Positions 44,816 through 54,023 of a stretch of DNA of 64,000 nt are shown here, in pieces; within the stretch, counting starts at the first letter, position 1; every line of letters begins with the position of its first letter. The notes beneath the pieces were generated by a model that did no database searches, was not told the origin of the DNA, and was given only the letters and a program-made list of their open reading frames with translations. The position numbers and the translations under genes were made by a program. The stretch is from Salinimonas chungwhensis DSM 16280 (GTDB lineage: Bacteria; Pseudomonadota; Gammaproteobacteria; Enterobacterales; Alteromonadaceae), in NCBI RefSeq assembly GCF_000378185.1, contig NZ_KB899380.1, positions 62,001 through 126,000 of the forward strand, in the 5' to 3' direction.

Positions 44816-47281
44816 TCAGCCGTTCACCTGTTTCCAGGGCATGGTACGTAATATATCCGCAAACACACCGGCTGCTGTCACCGTGCCGCCGGCGCCGTAT
44901 CCGCGAATGACATAAGGAATAGGCTGGTAATAATCGCTACTAATCGCAAGCGCGTTTTCTCCGTCTTTCACCGCCGCCAGCGGATGACTTTGATCAACAG
45001 CCTGAATGCTCACTTTGCACTGGTTCTGTTCGATAGTACCAATGTAACGCAGAACTTTATCTTCTGCTTTTGCCTGCTGAACCTTTTTATCAAATTCCGC
45101 GTCGATTTGTGGCAACTGCTCAATAAACTCATCCACACTACACGATTCACCAAAACCAGCCGGCAACACAGACTCAATCTGAATATCCGACAACTCAAGC
45201 TCAAGATCAGCCTCGCGCGCCATAATAAGTAACTTTCTTGCCACGTCCATACCGCTGAGATCATCTCTGGGATCGGGCTCTGTATAACCATTTTGCTTGG
45301 CGGTTCTGGTTGCTTCAGACAATGTCATGCCTTCTTCCAGCTTACCGAAAACATAAGATAAACTACCTGAAAGTATACCTTCAAATCGATGTAACACATC
45401 CCCCGCGCTAAACAGCTTCTGCAAATTGTCAATTACCGGAAGCCCTGCTCCGACTGTGGTTTCATAAAGATACTGGCGATTGGTTTTTAACGCCGTATTA
45501 CGCAGTTGCCGGTAATAACTCAGTGTATCGGTATTGGCTTTTTTGTTCGGGGTAACAACGTGAAACCCCTGCTCCATCATATCAATATACTGGTTGGCAA
45601 TTCCGGCATGGCTGGTGCAATCGACAATGACCGGGTTAACCAGGCTGTTGGCATTCACAAACGCCCGCAGGTTATCAATACTGAATGCATCTGTAGCATT
45701 GTTCAGCGCCTCTTGCCAGTTACCGGCAATATCAACCCCATTGGTATCGAGCAGCAACTTGCGGCTGTTAGCTATGCCATATACCCGAAGCTGAATATTC
45801 CGATCCAGAAGTGCTGGCTGTTGGCGGGCAATCTGGTTGAGAAGTTCGGTACCAACATTACCGCAGCCTACTAGGAAAACATCGATATTGTGTCGATTGG
45901 AAAAAAAGTTCTGATGGATAACCCGCACGGCTTTACGCGCTTTACCAGCTTCAACAACGGTAGAAATGGAGCGCTCTGAAGACCCCTGTGCAATGGCCAC
46001 GTTGTTGACTCTGGCCTGCGCCAATGCTGTAAAGAATCTTGCTGCCAGTCCTTTGGTGTGGCGCATCCCGTCACCCACCAGCGTGACAATCGCCAGATTA
46101 CGCCGGGCTTCGATGGGATCCAGCAATTGGTTTTGCAATTCGAGGGCAAACGCATCTTCCAGTAAGGCCTGTGCTTTATCTGTGTCTTTGTGAGCAATAC
46201 AGAAACTGATGCTGTATTCAGAGCTCGATTGGGTGATAAGGCTGATGGAGATGTTCGCGTTGGACATGACCTCAAATACCCGACTGGCCATTCCCACCAT
46301 TCCTTTAAGTCCAGGTCCGGCGATATTAAACATGGTAATTTCATCCAGCAGCGATATGCCTTTTACTGAAGTCCAAATCTCACTGGCTTCATTGGATATA
46401 AGCGTGCCGGGAGCTGAAGGGTTTAAAGTATTTCGAATACGACAGGGAATATGGTGCTGAGCGATGGGACCAATGGTTTTTGGATGAAGTACTTTAGCGC
46501 CAAAGTAAGATAATTCCATCGCCTCCTGGTAGGTGAGCTTATCCAGAAGGACCGCCCCCTCTACCTGGTTGGGGTCTGCGTTATAAACGCCGTCGACATC
46601 TGTCCAGATCTCACAGGTTTGCGCATCAATACACGCAGCCAGTATGGCGGCAGAGTAATCCGAACCGTTTCTGCCTAATGTAACTTTATGACCTTCTTCG
46701 TTTACTGCAACAAACCCCGGCATGACCAACAGCACACTGCCATCACTTTTAACGTCAGAAAATTTGGCTTTGCTTACTGCCATATCGGCAATACTGTCGA
46801 GATAATCGCCCTGCGCCTGAATATAATCAACCGGATCTAACACCTGGTTATGAATACCCCGGGCACTGAGAATCGCACCGAACAAGGTCACGCTGATATA
46901 CTCGCCGATACTCAGGATCCCGGCGGAGACAGACTCTGGTACGCATTCCAGTAACCGAATACCGTCCAACTGCTTTTTGAGCAAAGTGAGTTGACCATTA
47001 ATAAATGCAACAACATTTTCATAATCAAAGTTGGGCAATTGCGCATTCAAATCTGCGGCAATATCACTTACCAGTGCTGTCAGTTTGTCGAACAATGGCA
47101 AAAAATCGTCGTTTGCCGCGGCCTGTTCACATAGTAACGCCAGCGCATTGGTCACCCCTTTGGGGGCAGACAGAACAACCGCAGCGCCATCGGTTTGGTG
47201 CGTATCAACACTAATATCGGTTACCCGTAAATAACGCTGCGCATCAGCCAGGGATGAACCACCAAACTTTAACACTTTCAT
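44816..47281 (-). CDS. thrA: Bifunctional aspartokinase I / homoserine dehydrogenase I (ThrA)
   Basis: Fusion enzyme catalysing the first and third steps of threonine synthesis. The 821-aa length matches E. coli ThrA (820). The N-terminal kinase has KFGGSSLADAQ and GRNGSDYSAAILA; two ACT-type regulatory regions follow (MFNIAGPGLKGMVGM and VTLVGDGMRHTKGLA), the site of feedback by threonine. The C-terminal dehydrogenase starts at VFLVGCGNVGTELL and has ANKKANT-like NKKANTDTLSYYRQL and the DDLSGMDVARKLLI motif. GGAG lies 6 nt before the ATG. A leader peptide and attenuator lie upstream. Confidence 0.98.
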   Translation of the reverse strand: MKVLKFGGSSLADAQRYLRVTDISVDTHQTDGAAVVLSAPKGVTNALALLCEQAAANDDFLPLFDKLTALVSDIAADLNAQLPNFDYENVVAFINGQLTLLKKQLDGIRLLECVPESVSAGILSIGEYISVTLFGAILSARGIHNQVLDPVDYIQAQGDYLDSIADMAVSKAKFSDVKSDGSVLLVMPGFVAVNEEGHKVTLGRNGSDYSAAILAACIDAQTCEIWTDVDGVYNADPNQVEGAVLLDKLTYQEAMELSYFGAKVLHPKTIGPIAQHHIPCRIRNTLNPSAPGTLISNEASEIWTSVKGISLLDEITMFNIAGPGLKGMVGMASRVFEVMSNANISISLITQSSSEYSISFCIAHKDTDKAQALLEDAFALELQNQLLDPIEARRNLAIVTLVGDGMRHTKGLAARFFTALAQARVNNVAIAQGSSERSISTVVEAGKARKAVRVIHQNFFSNRHNIDVFLVGCGNVGTELLNQIARQQPALLDRNIQLRVYGIANSRKLLLDTNGVDIAGNWQEALNNATDAFSIDNLRAFVNANSLVNPVIVDCTSHAGIANQYIDMMEQGFHVVTPNKKANTDTLSYYRQLRNTALKTNRQYLYETTVGAGLPVIDNLQKLFSAGDVLHRFEGILSGSLSYVFGKLEEGMTLSEATRTAKQNGYTEPDPRDDLSGMDVARKLLIMAREADLELELSDIQIESVLPAGFGESCSVDEFIEQLPQIDAEFDKKVQQAKAEDKVLRYIGTIEQNQCKVSIQAVDQSHPLAAVKDGENALAISSDYYQPIPYVIRGYGAGGTVTAAGVFADILRTMPWKQVNG

Positions 47282-47334
47282 CTGTTGCTCCTTATTGAAT
47301 CGCCTTCACTTTTTAATCGAAATAACTTTCAGGT

Positions 47335-47367
47335 AAAAAAAAACCCGCTCTCCTGGAGGGCGGGTTT
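47335..47367 (-). terminator. thr operon attenuator (terminator hairpin)
   Basis: On the minus strand AAACCCGC and GCGGGTTT form an 8-bp stem, extended inside by CTCC/GGAG, followed directly by T9. It lies between the leader-peptide stop and the thrA start, as in E. coli thr attenuation. Confidence 0.9.
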
Positions 47368-47390
47368 TTGGTATTCGTGACTTTCATCCA

Positions 47391-47459
47391 CTAACCAGCA
47401 ACCGCCCTCTGTGAGGTGGTAATAATCATCATGCCGGTGGTGCGAATCATTGTTTTCAT
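47391..47459 (-). CDS. thrL: thr operon leader peptide (ThrL)
   Basis: A 22-codon frame starting MKTMIRTTGMMIITTS, with five Thr and three Ile codons, ending at TAG (47393-47391), 24 bp before the attenuator stem. This is the form of the thr leader: ribosome stalling at Thr/Ile codons when charged tRNA is scarce favours anti-termination. Residue composition, position and the terminator agree; the sequence itself differs from the E. coli leader. Confidence 0.9.
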   Translation of the reverse strand: MKTMIRTTGMMIITTSQRAVAG

Positions 47460-47465
47460 GCATCC

Positions 47466-47494
47466 AATTTGCCGTATAGACGTCTATCTGTCAA
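47466..47494 (-). promoter_or_regulatory. Candidate thr operon promoter
   Basis: TTGACA lies at 47494-47489, with a 17-nt spacer and CAAATT at 47471-47466 as a weak -10 candidate, just upstream of the leader peptide. The leader region is too short for it to lie elsewhere unless the true -10 is the nearby TATACG. Confidence 0.45.
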
Positions 47495-47800
47495 CCAACT
47501 ATCCGTCGAAAAGTTGTAAATAATTCAGCGCACCAGCTATGCGGCATGCTAGCTGCTCATCGGGCCAGTTAAAACAGAGAGTTCAATCAGCTTGAACCAA
47601 AGAGCAACCCAAGCCAAGCACAGACGAAATACCTGTCGTCTTAGCCTGTTCCCGCCAACGGGATTATTTCCGGGCAACGTTAGAAGTATCCAGCCATTAA
47701 AATACCTGCGTGCCGTATCAAAACATCTGCGTGTTACATTAAAAACTGATCCGTCTGTCGTGCTGGTGCGAAAGTGATTATATTGTTGACGGAGGACATT
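47495..47800. other. Divergent intergenic region, no gene recognised
   Basis: About 300 bp between the thr promoter and the SDR gene. It contains CAGCTA/TAGCTG around GCATGC (about 47535-47556). A 61-codon plus-strand frame has no good ribosome-binding site or family and is not called. Confidence 0.4.
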
Positions 47801-48481
47801 ATGTCAAAAAGTAAAATTGTACTAATTACCGGCGCGTCCAGCGGCATTGGAAAATCCACGGCCCAGCACTTGGTTAAAGCTGGCCATAAAGTCGCGCTGA
47901 CCGCGCGTAGCGAAGACAAACTTAATGATCTTGTTGCTGAACTGGGTGAGGATAACGCGGTGGCTTTTGCCGCTGACGCCACGTCTTTTGAAGCGCAAAA
48001 AGAAGTGGTCGAAAAAACAGTCGCACATTTCGGACGCCTCGATGTAGCGTTTGCCAATGCAGGAATTGGTCTCAACGCTGCTGGCACGGAAAACGGCGAT
48101 CCTCAGGAGTGGGATAAATTAATTGATATCAATGTGAAAGCACTGTTATGGACAGCCAAGCTGACGCTGCCCCATTTGCGGGAAACAGAAGGTCATTTCA
48201 TTATGACAGCCTCTGCAGCTGGCAGACGTGCAATCAAAGGATCGGTATATGGTGCGAGCAAGTGGTTCGCGTATGGTTTTGGTAATAATCTGGCGGAAGA
48301 AATGAAAGAGTGGAATGGACGTTGTACTACAATTTGCCCGGGTGTGGTGAATACGCCTTTCTTTGATGAATCCAAAGACGACAAACTACAGCCTGAAGAT
48401 GTAGCCGAAGCGGTTGTTTTTGCCGTTGATGCGCATCAGCGCAATAGCGTAAGAGAAATCTACCTGATGCCAACTAACTAA
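47801..48481 (+). CDS. Short-chain dehydrogenase/reductase (SDR)
   Basis: NAD(P)-dependent oxidoreductase of 226 aa. The ATG at 47801 has GGAGG 5 nt upstream and gives MSKSKIVLITGASSGIGKST, with the TGxxxGIG cofactor loop. DATSFE, the NAGIG segment and the active-site YGASKW follow (Tyr-x-x-x-Lys). It belongs to the classical SDR family near YdfG; the substrate is not readable. Its stop overlaps that of the convergent receiver gene by 4 bp. Confidence 0.9.
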   Translation: MSKSKIVLITGASSGIGKSTAQHLVKAGHKVALTARSEDKLNDLVAELGEDNAVAFAADATSFEAQKEVVEKTVAHFGRLDVAFANAGIGLNAAGTENGDPQEWDKLIDINVKALLWTAKLTLPHLRETEGHFIMTASAAGRRAIKGSVYGASKWFAYGFGNNLAEEMKEWNGRCTTICPGVVNTPFFDESKDDKLQPEDVAEAVVFAVDAHQRNSVREIYLMPTN

Positions 48482-48843
48482 TATAATCCATAGCTGGTCA
48501 GTATGTGACAAACCCGTTTGGCGCATACTGGCTTGTTCAAAAAGCCCAGTGTATTGAATTTTTTAACTGCCTGTTTACGCTGCGGTTGAATATCACCGGA
48601 TACAACAAGGACGAATACCTCGTACCGACGGGCCCGAATTTCATCCAGCACCGTGATACCATCGCACTCAGGCATGGTAAGATCCAGTAAAAGTAAATCA
48701 AAATGTTCGGACGCCAGGTGTGCCAGCGCGTCACGTCCATTTTCAGCCTGTTGCACGCTACCCTGCAGCGCCGCTGGCAAACAGCGTATGGCCATCTTTC
48801 GCGCCACCGCCGAATCATCACACACCATCACTTTAAAATTCAC
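48478..48843 (-). CDS. Single-domain response regulator (CheY-like receiver)
   Basis: A 121-aa stand-alone receiver domain starting at GTG, with AGGG about 7 nt upstream. The acidic pair is Asp9-Asp10, the phospho-acceptor is Asp54 (LLLLDLTMPE), with Ser82 and Lys104 (FLNKPV) at the switch positions. No output domain is present, so it must act by protein contact. No kinase is adjacent. The longest neighbours are an SDR gene and aceK, giving no clue to its partner. Confidence 0.88.
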   Translation of the reverse strand: MNFKVMVCDDSAVARKMAIRCLPAALQGSVQQAENGRDALAHLASEHFDLLLLDLTMPECDGITVLDEIRARRYEVFVLVVSGDIQPQRKQAVKKFNTLGFLNKPVCAKRVCHILTSYGLY

Positions 48844-48996
48844 TATGTACCCTGTTCACTTTCCGTGTGCTATAACACTGATATTATAAAGACAAAATGT
48901 GTTTGTTAAGTTACCCAAGCTTAGCCAAAAAGCAAACAAATTTACGTCCTAGCGGACGTGACAATTTAACCTCTGCATTGTAAAAGAGTATCGCTC

Positions 48997-50727
48997 ATGC
49001 TTCCGGCCGATCATCAATCCGCTCAAAAAATCGCATTTCGCATCATTCAGCATTTTGATAAAAGTTATCGTTGGTTTTCCCGCATTACCCGAGGCGCGCA
49101 GGAACGGTTTGAGAAAGGGTTATGGCAAGAGACTGTCAGTGCGTCGAAAGAGCGCATTAATGTTTATGAGCAGAGTTTGTCAGATGCAGTAGCCGATATT
49201 TATCACGACCTTTCGGTACATCAGCAAAATGATGCGTTCTGGCATACCATGAAACAGGCCTACTTTTCACTCCTGGAAGGCCACCCTCAATTCGAGCTTG
49301 CCGAAACCTTCTATAACTCAGTCATAGGACGCATCTTCCAGCATCGAAAAATTGATAACAGTGTGATGTTTATGCTGCCCAGTCGGTGCTATCTACCGGG
49401 TCGGGATAAAGAAAAAGTCATCAACTTTTTTGACCCACGCACTACTGTAGCAAAAATGTACGATGCCATTTTTCACGTTTATCGCTTTAACATTCCGTTT
49501 GAGGATAAACAGCGTGATATGCAAAACTTAGAAATCGCACTGCGAAAGCGACTCAGTCCGTCTCAACTGGCCAGCGTAACCGCCGTGGAGATGCTAAAGC
49601 CAGTGTTCTATCGGTCTAAAGCGGCATATGTTGTTGGGCGAATTTGCATGCCCGACGAAACGCTGCCTTTTGTTATCGCTTTACAAACCAACGCCGAGCA
49701 GGCGCTGTTTGTGGATGCGCTGCTTACCGACCGAAAAGACCTGAGCATTATTTTTGGATTTGCCCGCAGCTACTTTATGGCGGATACGCTGTATCCGGCT
49801 GAGGTTGCGGCGTTTCTTCAGCAACTGCTGCCGCATAAAAAACACTTTGAGCTGTATATGGCGCTGGGCCACTTCAAACACGGAAAAACAGTGTTTTATC
49901 GCAACTTTTTACATCACCTAGAGCAATCAGATGACCAGTTTGAGACTGCTCCAGGCACCCGTGGTCTGGTTATGATGGTGTTTCATCTGCCCTCTTACGG
50001 CGTCGTATTTAAAATCATTAAAGACGAGTTTGCCGAAAGTAAAAAAATTACCAGAGAACATGTTAAACGCTGCTACAAACTGGTTAAGATGTCAGATCGG
50101 GTGGGTCGCATGGCTGACACCCATGAGTATGTCAATTTTCGCTTGCCTTTAGCGCGTATCGCGCCGGCATTGCTTGACGAACTACACAGCACCTGCGCCT
50201 CCAGTATTGAGATAACCGATGATGAACTCATCATTAAGCACTTGTACATAGAGCGCAGAATGACGCCCCTCAATCTGTATCTTGAACAGGAAACCGATCC
50301 CGCCAGGGTGCGCCATGCCATAGACGAATTAGGTCAGTGTATTAAACAGATCGCCCTGGCGAATATCTTTCCCGGTGATATGCTACACAAAAACTTTGGT
50401 ATAACGCGCCTGGGCAGGGTAATTTTTTACGATTATGATGAAATCTGCCTGATGCATGAGCGAAACTTCAGAGAGCTGCCGCAAAGCGAGGACCCTTATG
50501 CAATCGATACGCTCTCAGTGGCGCCCAACGATGTGTTTCCTGAGCAGTTCGAACATTTTATTGTTGGTAAAAAGTATTTAAAGGAGCTGCTTAAATCATT
50601 ACATGGCGATTTGATGACCGCCGAATACTGGCGTAAACTTCAACATATAGCCGGTAGTGGCGATGTGCCGAATTTTACACCTTATGCTACAAAGGCGCGC
50701 TTACCGCGCGATAATTCGACACCTTAG
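48997..50727 (+). CDS. aceK: Isocitrate dehydrogenase kinase/phosphatase (AceK)
   Basis: Bifunctional enzyme that phosphorylates and dephosphorylates isocitrate dehydrogenase, controlling the split between the TCA cycle and glyoxylate shunt. The 576-aa protein is the normal length and has AceK hallmarks: LPSRCYLPGRDKEKVINFFDPRTTV-type sequence near residue 130 (in two stretches), ALGHFKHGKTVFYR, GTRGLVMMVFHLPSY and VIFYDYDEICLM. In E. coli aceK follows aceBA; here neither aceA nor aceB is adjacent. Confidence 0.97.
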   Translation: MLPADHQSAQKIAFRIIQHFDKSYRWFSRITRGAQERFEKGLWQETVSASKERINVYEQSLSDAVADIYHDLSVHQQNDAFWHTMKQAYFSLLEGHPQFELAETFYNSVIGRIFQHRKIDNSVMFMLPSRCYLPGRDKEKVINFFDPRTTVAKMYDAIFHVYRFNIPFEDKQRDMQNLEIALRKRLSPSQLASVTAVEMLKPVFYRSKAAYVVGRICMPDETLPFVIALQTNAEQALFVDALLTDRKDLSIIFGFARSYFMADTLYPAEVAAFLQQLLPHKKHFELYMALGHFKHGKTVFYRNFLHHLEQSDDQFETAPGTRGLVMMVFHLPSYGVVFKIIKDEFAESKKITREHVKRCYKLVKMSDRVGRMADTHEYVNFRLPLARIAPALLDELHSTCASSIEITDDELIIKHLYIERRMTPLNLYLEQETDPARVRHAIDELGQCIKQIALANIFPGDMLHKNFGITRLGRVIFYDYDEICLMHERNFRELPQSEDPYAIDTLSVAPNDVFPEQFEHFIVGKKYLKELLKSLHGDLMTAEYWRKLQHIAGSGDVPNFTPYATKARLPRDNSTP

Positions 50728-50832
50728 AACAAACATTTTGGCGGTTAAGTGATCGATCGGGGTGATTTTTGCTGTATCACCAAAGATTGTATTACCTAAA
50801 TGGATTCTAGGCTCACAGAAGAATGGCGAATC

Positions 50833-51507
50833 ATGAAAGCGTTAATTATAGAAGATGACAGTACAGTAGCCGGGCATGTAAAAAAGGGAATGGAGTCAGC
50901 AGGTCACACCTGTGAAGTCGTGGAAAATGGCTCAGATGGTCTGTTGACGGCGTCCAATGATAACTTCGATATTATTATTCTGGATATCATGCTCCCTGGT
51001 ACAGATGGGATAAGTATCCTCAAATCGCTCAGAGAGCAGGAAAACACCACTCCTGTGCTGCTATTGAGCGCTAAAAGCCAGGTAGAAGACAAGGTTCAGG
51101 GTCTGCGTTCAGGCGCTAACGACTATCTTACCAAACCATTTGCAATTGAAGAACTGCTCGCCCGGGTGGAAGGTATTGCAGGGCGTCAGGCAGATACCAC
51201 AACATCACTTAAGGTTGGCGATCTAACCCTTGATTTGCTTAATCGCAAAGTCACTCGGGGCGACACCGAAATCGACCTGCAGTCTAAAGAATTTCAACTA
51301 CTGGAATGTCTGATGCGCAATCGCGGTAAAGTCGTAACCCGCAGTATGTTGCTCGAGCACGTCTGGAATTATCATTTTGATCCTCAGACTAACGTGATTG
51401 ATGTACATATAAGCCGACTGCGCCAGAAAGTGGATAAGACATTTAACGTGCCGTTGATAGAGACAGTCCGTGGCACTGGCTACCGAATCTCGGAAAGCCT
51501 GGCGTGA
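50833..51507 (+). CDS. OmpR/PhoB-type response regulator
   Basis: A 224-aa regulator. The ATG at 50833 gives the family start MKALIIEDDS; a longer frame from 50800 is less likely. The receiver has Asp51 (IIILDIMLPG) and Lys101 (YLTKPF). The C-terminal winged helix contains LQSKEFQLLECLMRNRGKVVTRSMLLEHVWNY and INVVDVHISRLRQK-like DVHISRLRQKVDK, GTGYRI. It overlaps the sensor kinase gene (GTGA). Confidence 0.94.
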   Translation: MKALIIEDDSTVAGHVKKGMESAGHTCEVVENGSDGLLTASNDNFDIIILDIMLPGTDGISILKSLREQENTTPVLLLSAKSQVEDKVQGLRSGANDYLTKPFAIEELLARVEGIAGRQADTTTSLKVGDLTLDLLNRKVTRGDTEIDLQSKEFQLLECLMRNRGKVVTRSMLLEHVWNYHFDPQTNVIDVHISRLRQKVDKTFNVPLIETVRGTGYRISESLA

Positions 51508-52907
51508 TTGCGATTGGCACATTTACCCGAAGCTCCAGCTTTCGGGTAGGTGCCTTGATTACCCTTCTTTCAGGCGCCGCCATGGCGTTCATCATTTATC
51601 TGTGGTCGGTGACCAACAAAGATATTCTTATTGATGAGGCTCGCAACGCAGCGTTAGCTCAGTTGTGGGCCTACGATGCTGTTTATGAACGTAGTGGCCA
51701 GGCCGCTATGGTAGGGTTGGTAGACGATAATCTTGATAATGAGTTAATGAACTGGATCGCCATTACCGATAAGGATGGCACTTTTTTGGCCGGCAATAGT
51801 CGGCCGTTGGCTGACCTGACATTCGACAGTGATGCAGATATTGTCAAAATAAGCTCTCCCTTGACCACTGTCGATGCCCCCGGCTGGGGCAATAAGGCGG
51901 TGCTGGTACGCCGTGATACTATCGCTGACGGTATCACGGTAACAGTAGCCCGTGATATTGACGAGCTATACAGTGCGCAACGACTCAGCCGCTCATTAAG
52001 CTGGGTATTCATCGCTATTCTCGGTGTTATTTCCGGGCTGAGTTTGGGCGTGGCCTTATATGTGGTTAATCGTATTAATCGTATGTCCGCCACGGCAGAT
52101 ACAATTATGCAAACAGGCAACCTCAACGAACGGCTGGATATAGACAGCAACTGGGACGATTTGAGCAAGCTGGCATTGGTGTTTAACAAAATGCTGGATA
52201 AGATTGAATCATCGGTTCAAAACATCAAGTCAGTAACCGACAATATTGCTCACGACCTACGTACTCCTTTATCGCGACTACGCTCGAAGGTAGATGATTT
52301 GCCCGACAGCCATTTGAAACAGGCCGCGTTATCGGAAACTGATGTGCTTTTGGGTATGTTCAATGGCCTGCTTCGTATTGCAGATATAGAAAGCAAACGC
52401 CAGCGTCAGGGTTTTGAAGAAGTCAGTTTAGGCGATATTGTGCGAGATGTTGTTGATCTGTATGAGCCTTATATTGAGGAAAAGCACATGCGCCTGTCAT
52501 TTGATATTCAACCGGCAACACTGCGCGGTGATCGAAACCTGTTGTTCCAGGCCTTTGCCAATCTTATTGATAATGCAGTAAAATATGCGGGCGAAAATGC
52601 GCAAATCCGCGTTACTGCCAAAGAATCTGAAAGCCGGTATATTGTCAGTATCGATGACTCTGGAGAAGGGTTGGATGTCCACCATTTTGACCGGTTGGAC
52701 AGACGCTTTTATCGCGCGCAGGAAAGCCGTACATCATCCGGAAACGGGCTGGGGCTCTCGATGGTCAAAGCTGTCGCAGATTTGCACGACGCCAGTATTT
52801 TTTATGTTCCAGACCCGCTGATGGCAGGCTCTGGACTCGGCATTACCATGACTTTTGAAAAGCCGTCCGTGGCTGAGATTGGAGAGCCTAGTTCTGGCGC
52901 TGCATAA
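51504..52907 (+). CDS. HAMP-domain sensor histidine kinase
   Basis: A 467-aa membrane kinase starting at GTG, overlapping the regulator stop. It has a transmembrane helix at about residues 15-35, a periplasmic sensor domain (about 36-165), a second helix at about 166-188, HAMP, and the kinase core: H-box DNIAHDLRTPLSR with phospho-acceptor His250, N-box LIDNAVKYA, G1 DDSGEGL and G2 GNGLGLSMVKA. It is the partner of the upstream OmpR-type regulator. Its stop lies inside the convergent DUF3833 gene (20-bp overlap). Confidence 0.94.
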   Translation: MIAIGTFTRSSSFRVGALITLLSGAAMAFIIYLWSVTNKDILIDEARNAALAQLWAYDAVYERSGQAAMVGLVDDNLDNELMNWIAITDKDGTFLAGNSRPLADLTFDSDADIVKISSPLTTVDAPGWGNKAVLVRRDTIADGITVTVARDIDELYSAQRLSRSLSWVFIAILGVISGLSLGVALYVVNRINRMSATADTIMQTGNLNERLDIDSNWDDLSKLALVFNKMLDKIESSVQNIKSVTDNIAHDLRTPLSRLRSKVDDLPDSHLKQAALSETDVLLGMFNGLLRIADIESKRQRQGFEEVSLGDIVRDVVDLYEPYIEEKHMRLSFDIQPATLRGDRNLLFQAFANLIDNAVKYAGENAQIRVTAKESESRYIVSIDDSGEGLDVHHFDRLDRRFYRAQESRTSSGNGLGLSMVKAVADLHDASIFYVPDPLMAGSGLGITMTFEKPSVAEIGEPSSGAA

Positions 52908-53427
52908 AGATATTCACTTCAGCAATCATAACGCCATATTTTTTAATATAAGACCGGTTCATCAGCGTGTTTTCGTCAAAGGCAAAAAACCAGTCATCAA
53001 AGGTAACTGTGTAGGTCGTTCCGCCCACCGGTAAATCCATTTCATATTCAAAATTAAACGCATTTCCGTAGCTGGTGCCACGTGCTACGCCGTTAATATC
53101 TCCGGCTCTGCCAATATACGAATTCTGACCATCAGGGGTGATCTTCCAGGTTCGGCTGGACGGGCCTTTGCCAACGCCATAATCGAACTGTTCATCCATG
53201 ATGAGTGTATCACCTTCCATTCTGCCATTAATGTCAACTTTGAAACGCTGAACCACCTCACCAAAGCGGTCTTGCACAAGCCCCCATGCCTTGACATCAC
53301 CGGTAAAGAAAGTCTGAATATCCAGTTTTGGAGTAACAGCTTCGTAATCTTCTCCATCCGGGGCGCCAATACATGCGGTTAGCATAAGACTCATTAATAA
53401 AACGGTGCCGTAACGCAATATCTTCAT
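52888..53427 (-). CDS. DUF3833 lipoprotein
   Basis: A 179-aa protein with a lipoprotein signal peptide and lipobox LTAC (Cys at about residue 19). The body matches DUF3833: LDIQTFFTGDVKAWGLVQDRFGEVVQRF, WKITPDGQNSY and the late YDWFFAFDENTLMNRSY-like WFFAFDENTLMNRSYIKKYG. It is predicted to be a beta-barrel-like, lipocalin-type fold anchored in the envelope. It overlaps the chalcone-isomerase-like gene by 4 bp upstream (ATGA), so the two are co-transcribed. Function is unknown. Confidence 0.88.
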   Translation of the reverse strand: MKILRYGTVLLMSLMLTACIGAPDGEDYEAVTPKLDIQTFFTGDVKAWGLVQDRFGEVVQRFKVDINGRMEGDTLIMDEQFDYGVGKGPSSRTWKITPDGQNSYIGRAGDINGVARGTSYGNAFNFEYEMDLPVGGTTYTVTFDDWFFAFDENTLMNRSYIKKYGVMIAEVNIFMQRQN

Positions 53428-53945
53428 TCGCTGCTATCCCCTATCAGTTTATCCCGTAACTCCGGCTCTGAGGTTTTCTCGCCCAACCAGATATTGAAAA
53501 AATGCTCGGTGAACGATGCATCAGCAATTTCACCAATTAACTCGTTGTTCAGGAAAAAGCGGGTTGCATTGTCGCTGGTAGCGATACCCGTTATGGAATC
53601 TCCATCACTGACGTCCGGAAAAATTTTTTCCATCTCCTGACGCCACTGGTCCAGTACACCTTCGTCGGTAAAGCCCTGCTTCTTTATTTCCTCAATGCTT
53701 CGCTCAGCAATTTTCTTACCTTCAAAGTCCCGCAAATATTCAAGGTTCAACGCAAATGAACCGGCCTTGTCCCAGTCGCCATCAGGTGCATACAGGGTGG
53801 CGTTATAGACATCCCAGAAATAGTAGGTAAACTTTCCCTCTCCCACTATCTGCGGGTTCTCAAGTTCATTGCTCACAGGAGCGCTGGCAGCGTTGACTGT
53901 ATGAGTGCACATGATTAATAACGTTATGAGGAGACCGCGCCGCAT
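53424..53945 (-). CDS. Chalcone-isomerase-like exported protein
   Basis: A 173-aa protein with a signal peptide (about residues 1-19), followed by a chalcone-isomerase-like domain: GEGKFTYYFWDVYNATLYAPDG, EYLRDFEGKKIAERSIEEIKKQGF, and FLNNELIGEIADASFTEHFFNIWLG near the end. Bacterial members of this family are periplasmic and of unknown function; plant CHI activity should not be assumed. It is followed directly by the DUF3833 gene, a pairing that suggests a shared envelope job. Confidence 0.88.
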   Translation of the reverse strand: MRRGLLITLLIMCTHTVNAASAPVSNELENPQIVGEGKFTYYFWDVYNATLYAPDGDWDKAGSFALNLEYLRDFEGKKIAERSIEEIKKQGFTDEGVLDQWRQEMEKIFPDVSDGDSITGIATSDNATRFFLNNELIGEIADASFTEHFFNIWLGEKTSEPELRDKLIGDSSE

Positions 53946-54023
53946 AGTAAAACCCTTTTTGCTGATGTTATTGTCTTTACCGCGAATAAATTCACTGTGA
54001 TCATTTATTAAAGAATATTAAAC

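Noticed and set aside
47592..47777. 61-codon plus-strand frame before the SDR gene
   Set aside because: No Shine-Dalgarno sequence, no recognisable family, and it overlaps the likely SDR promoter.
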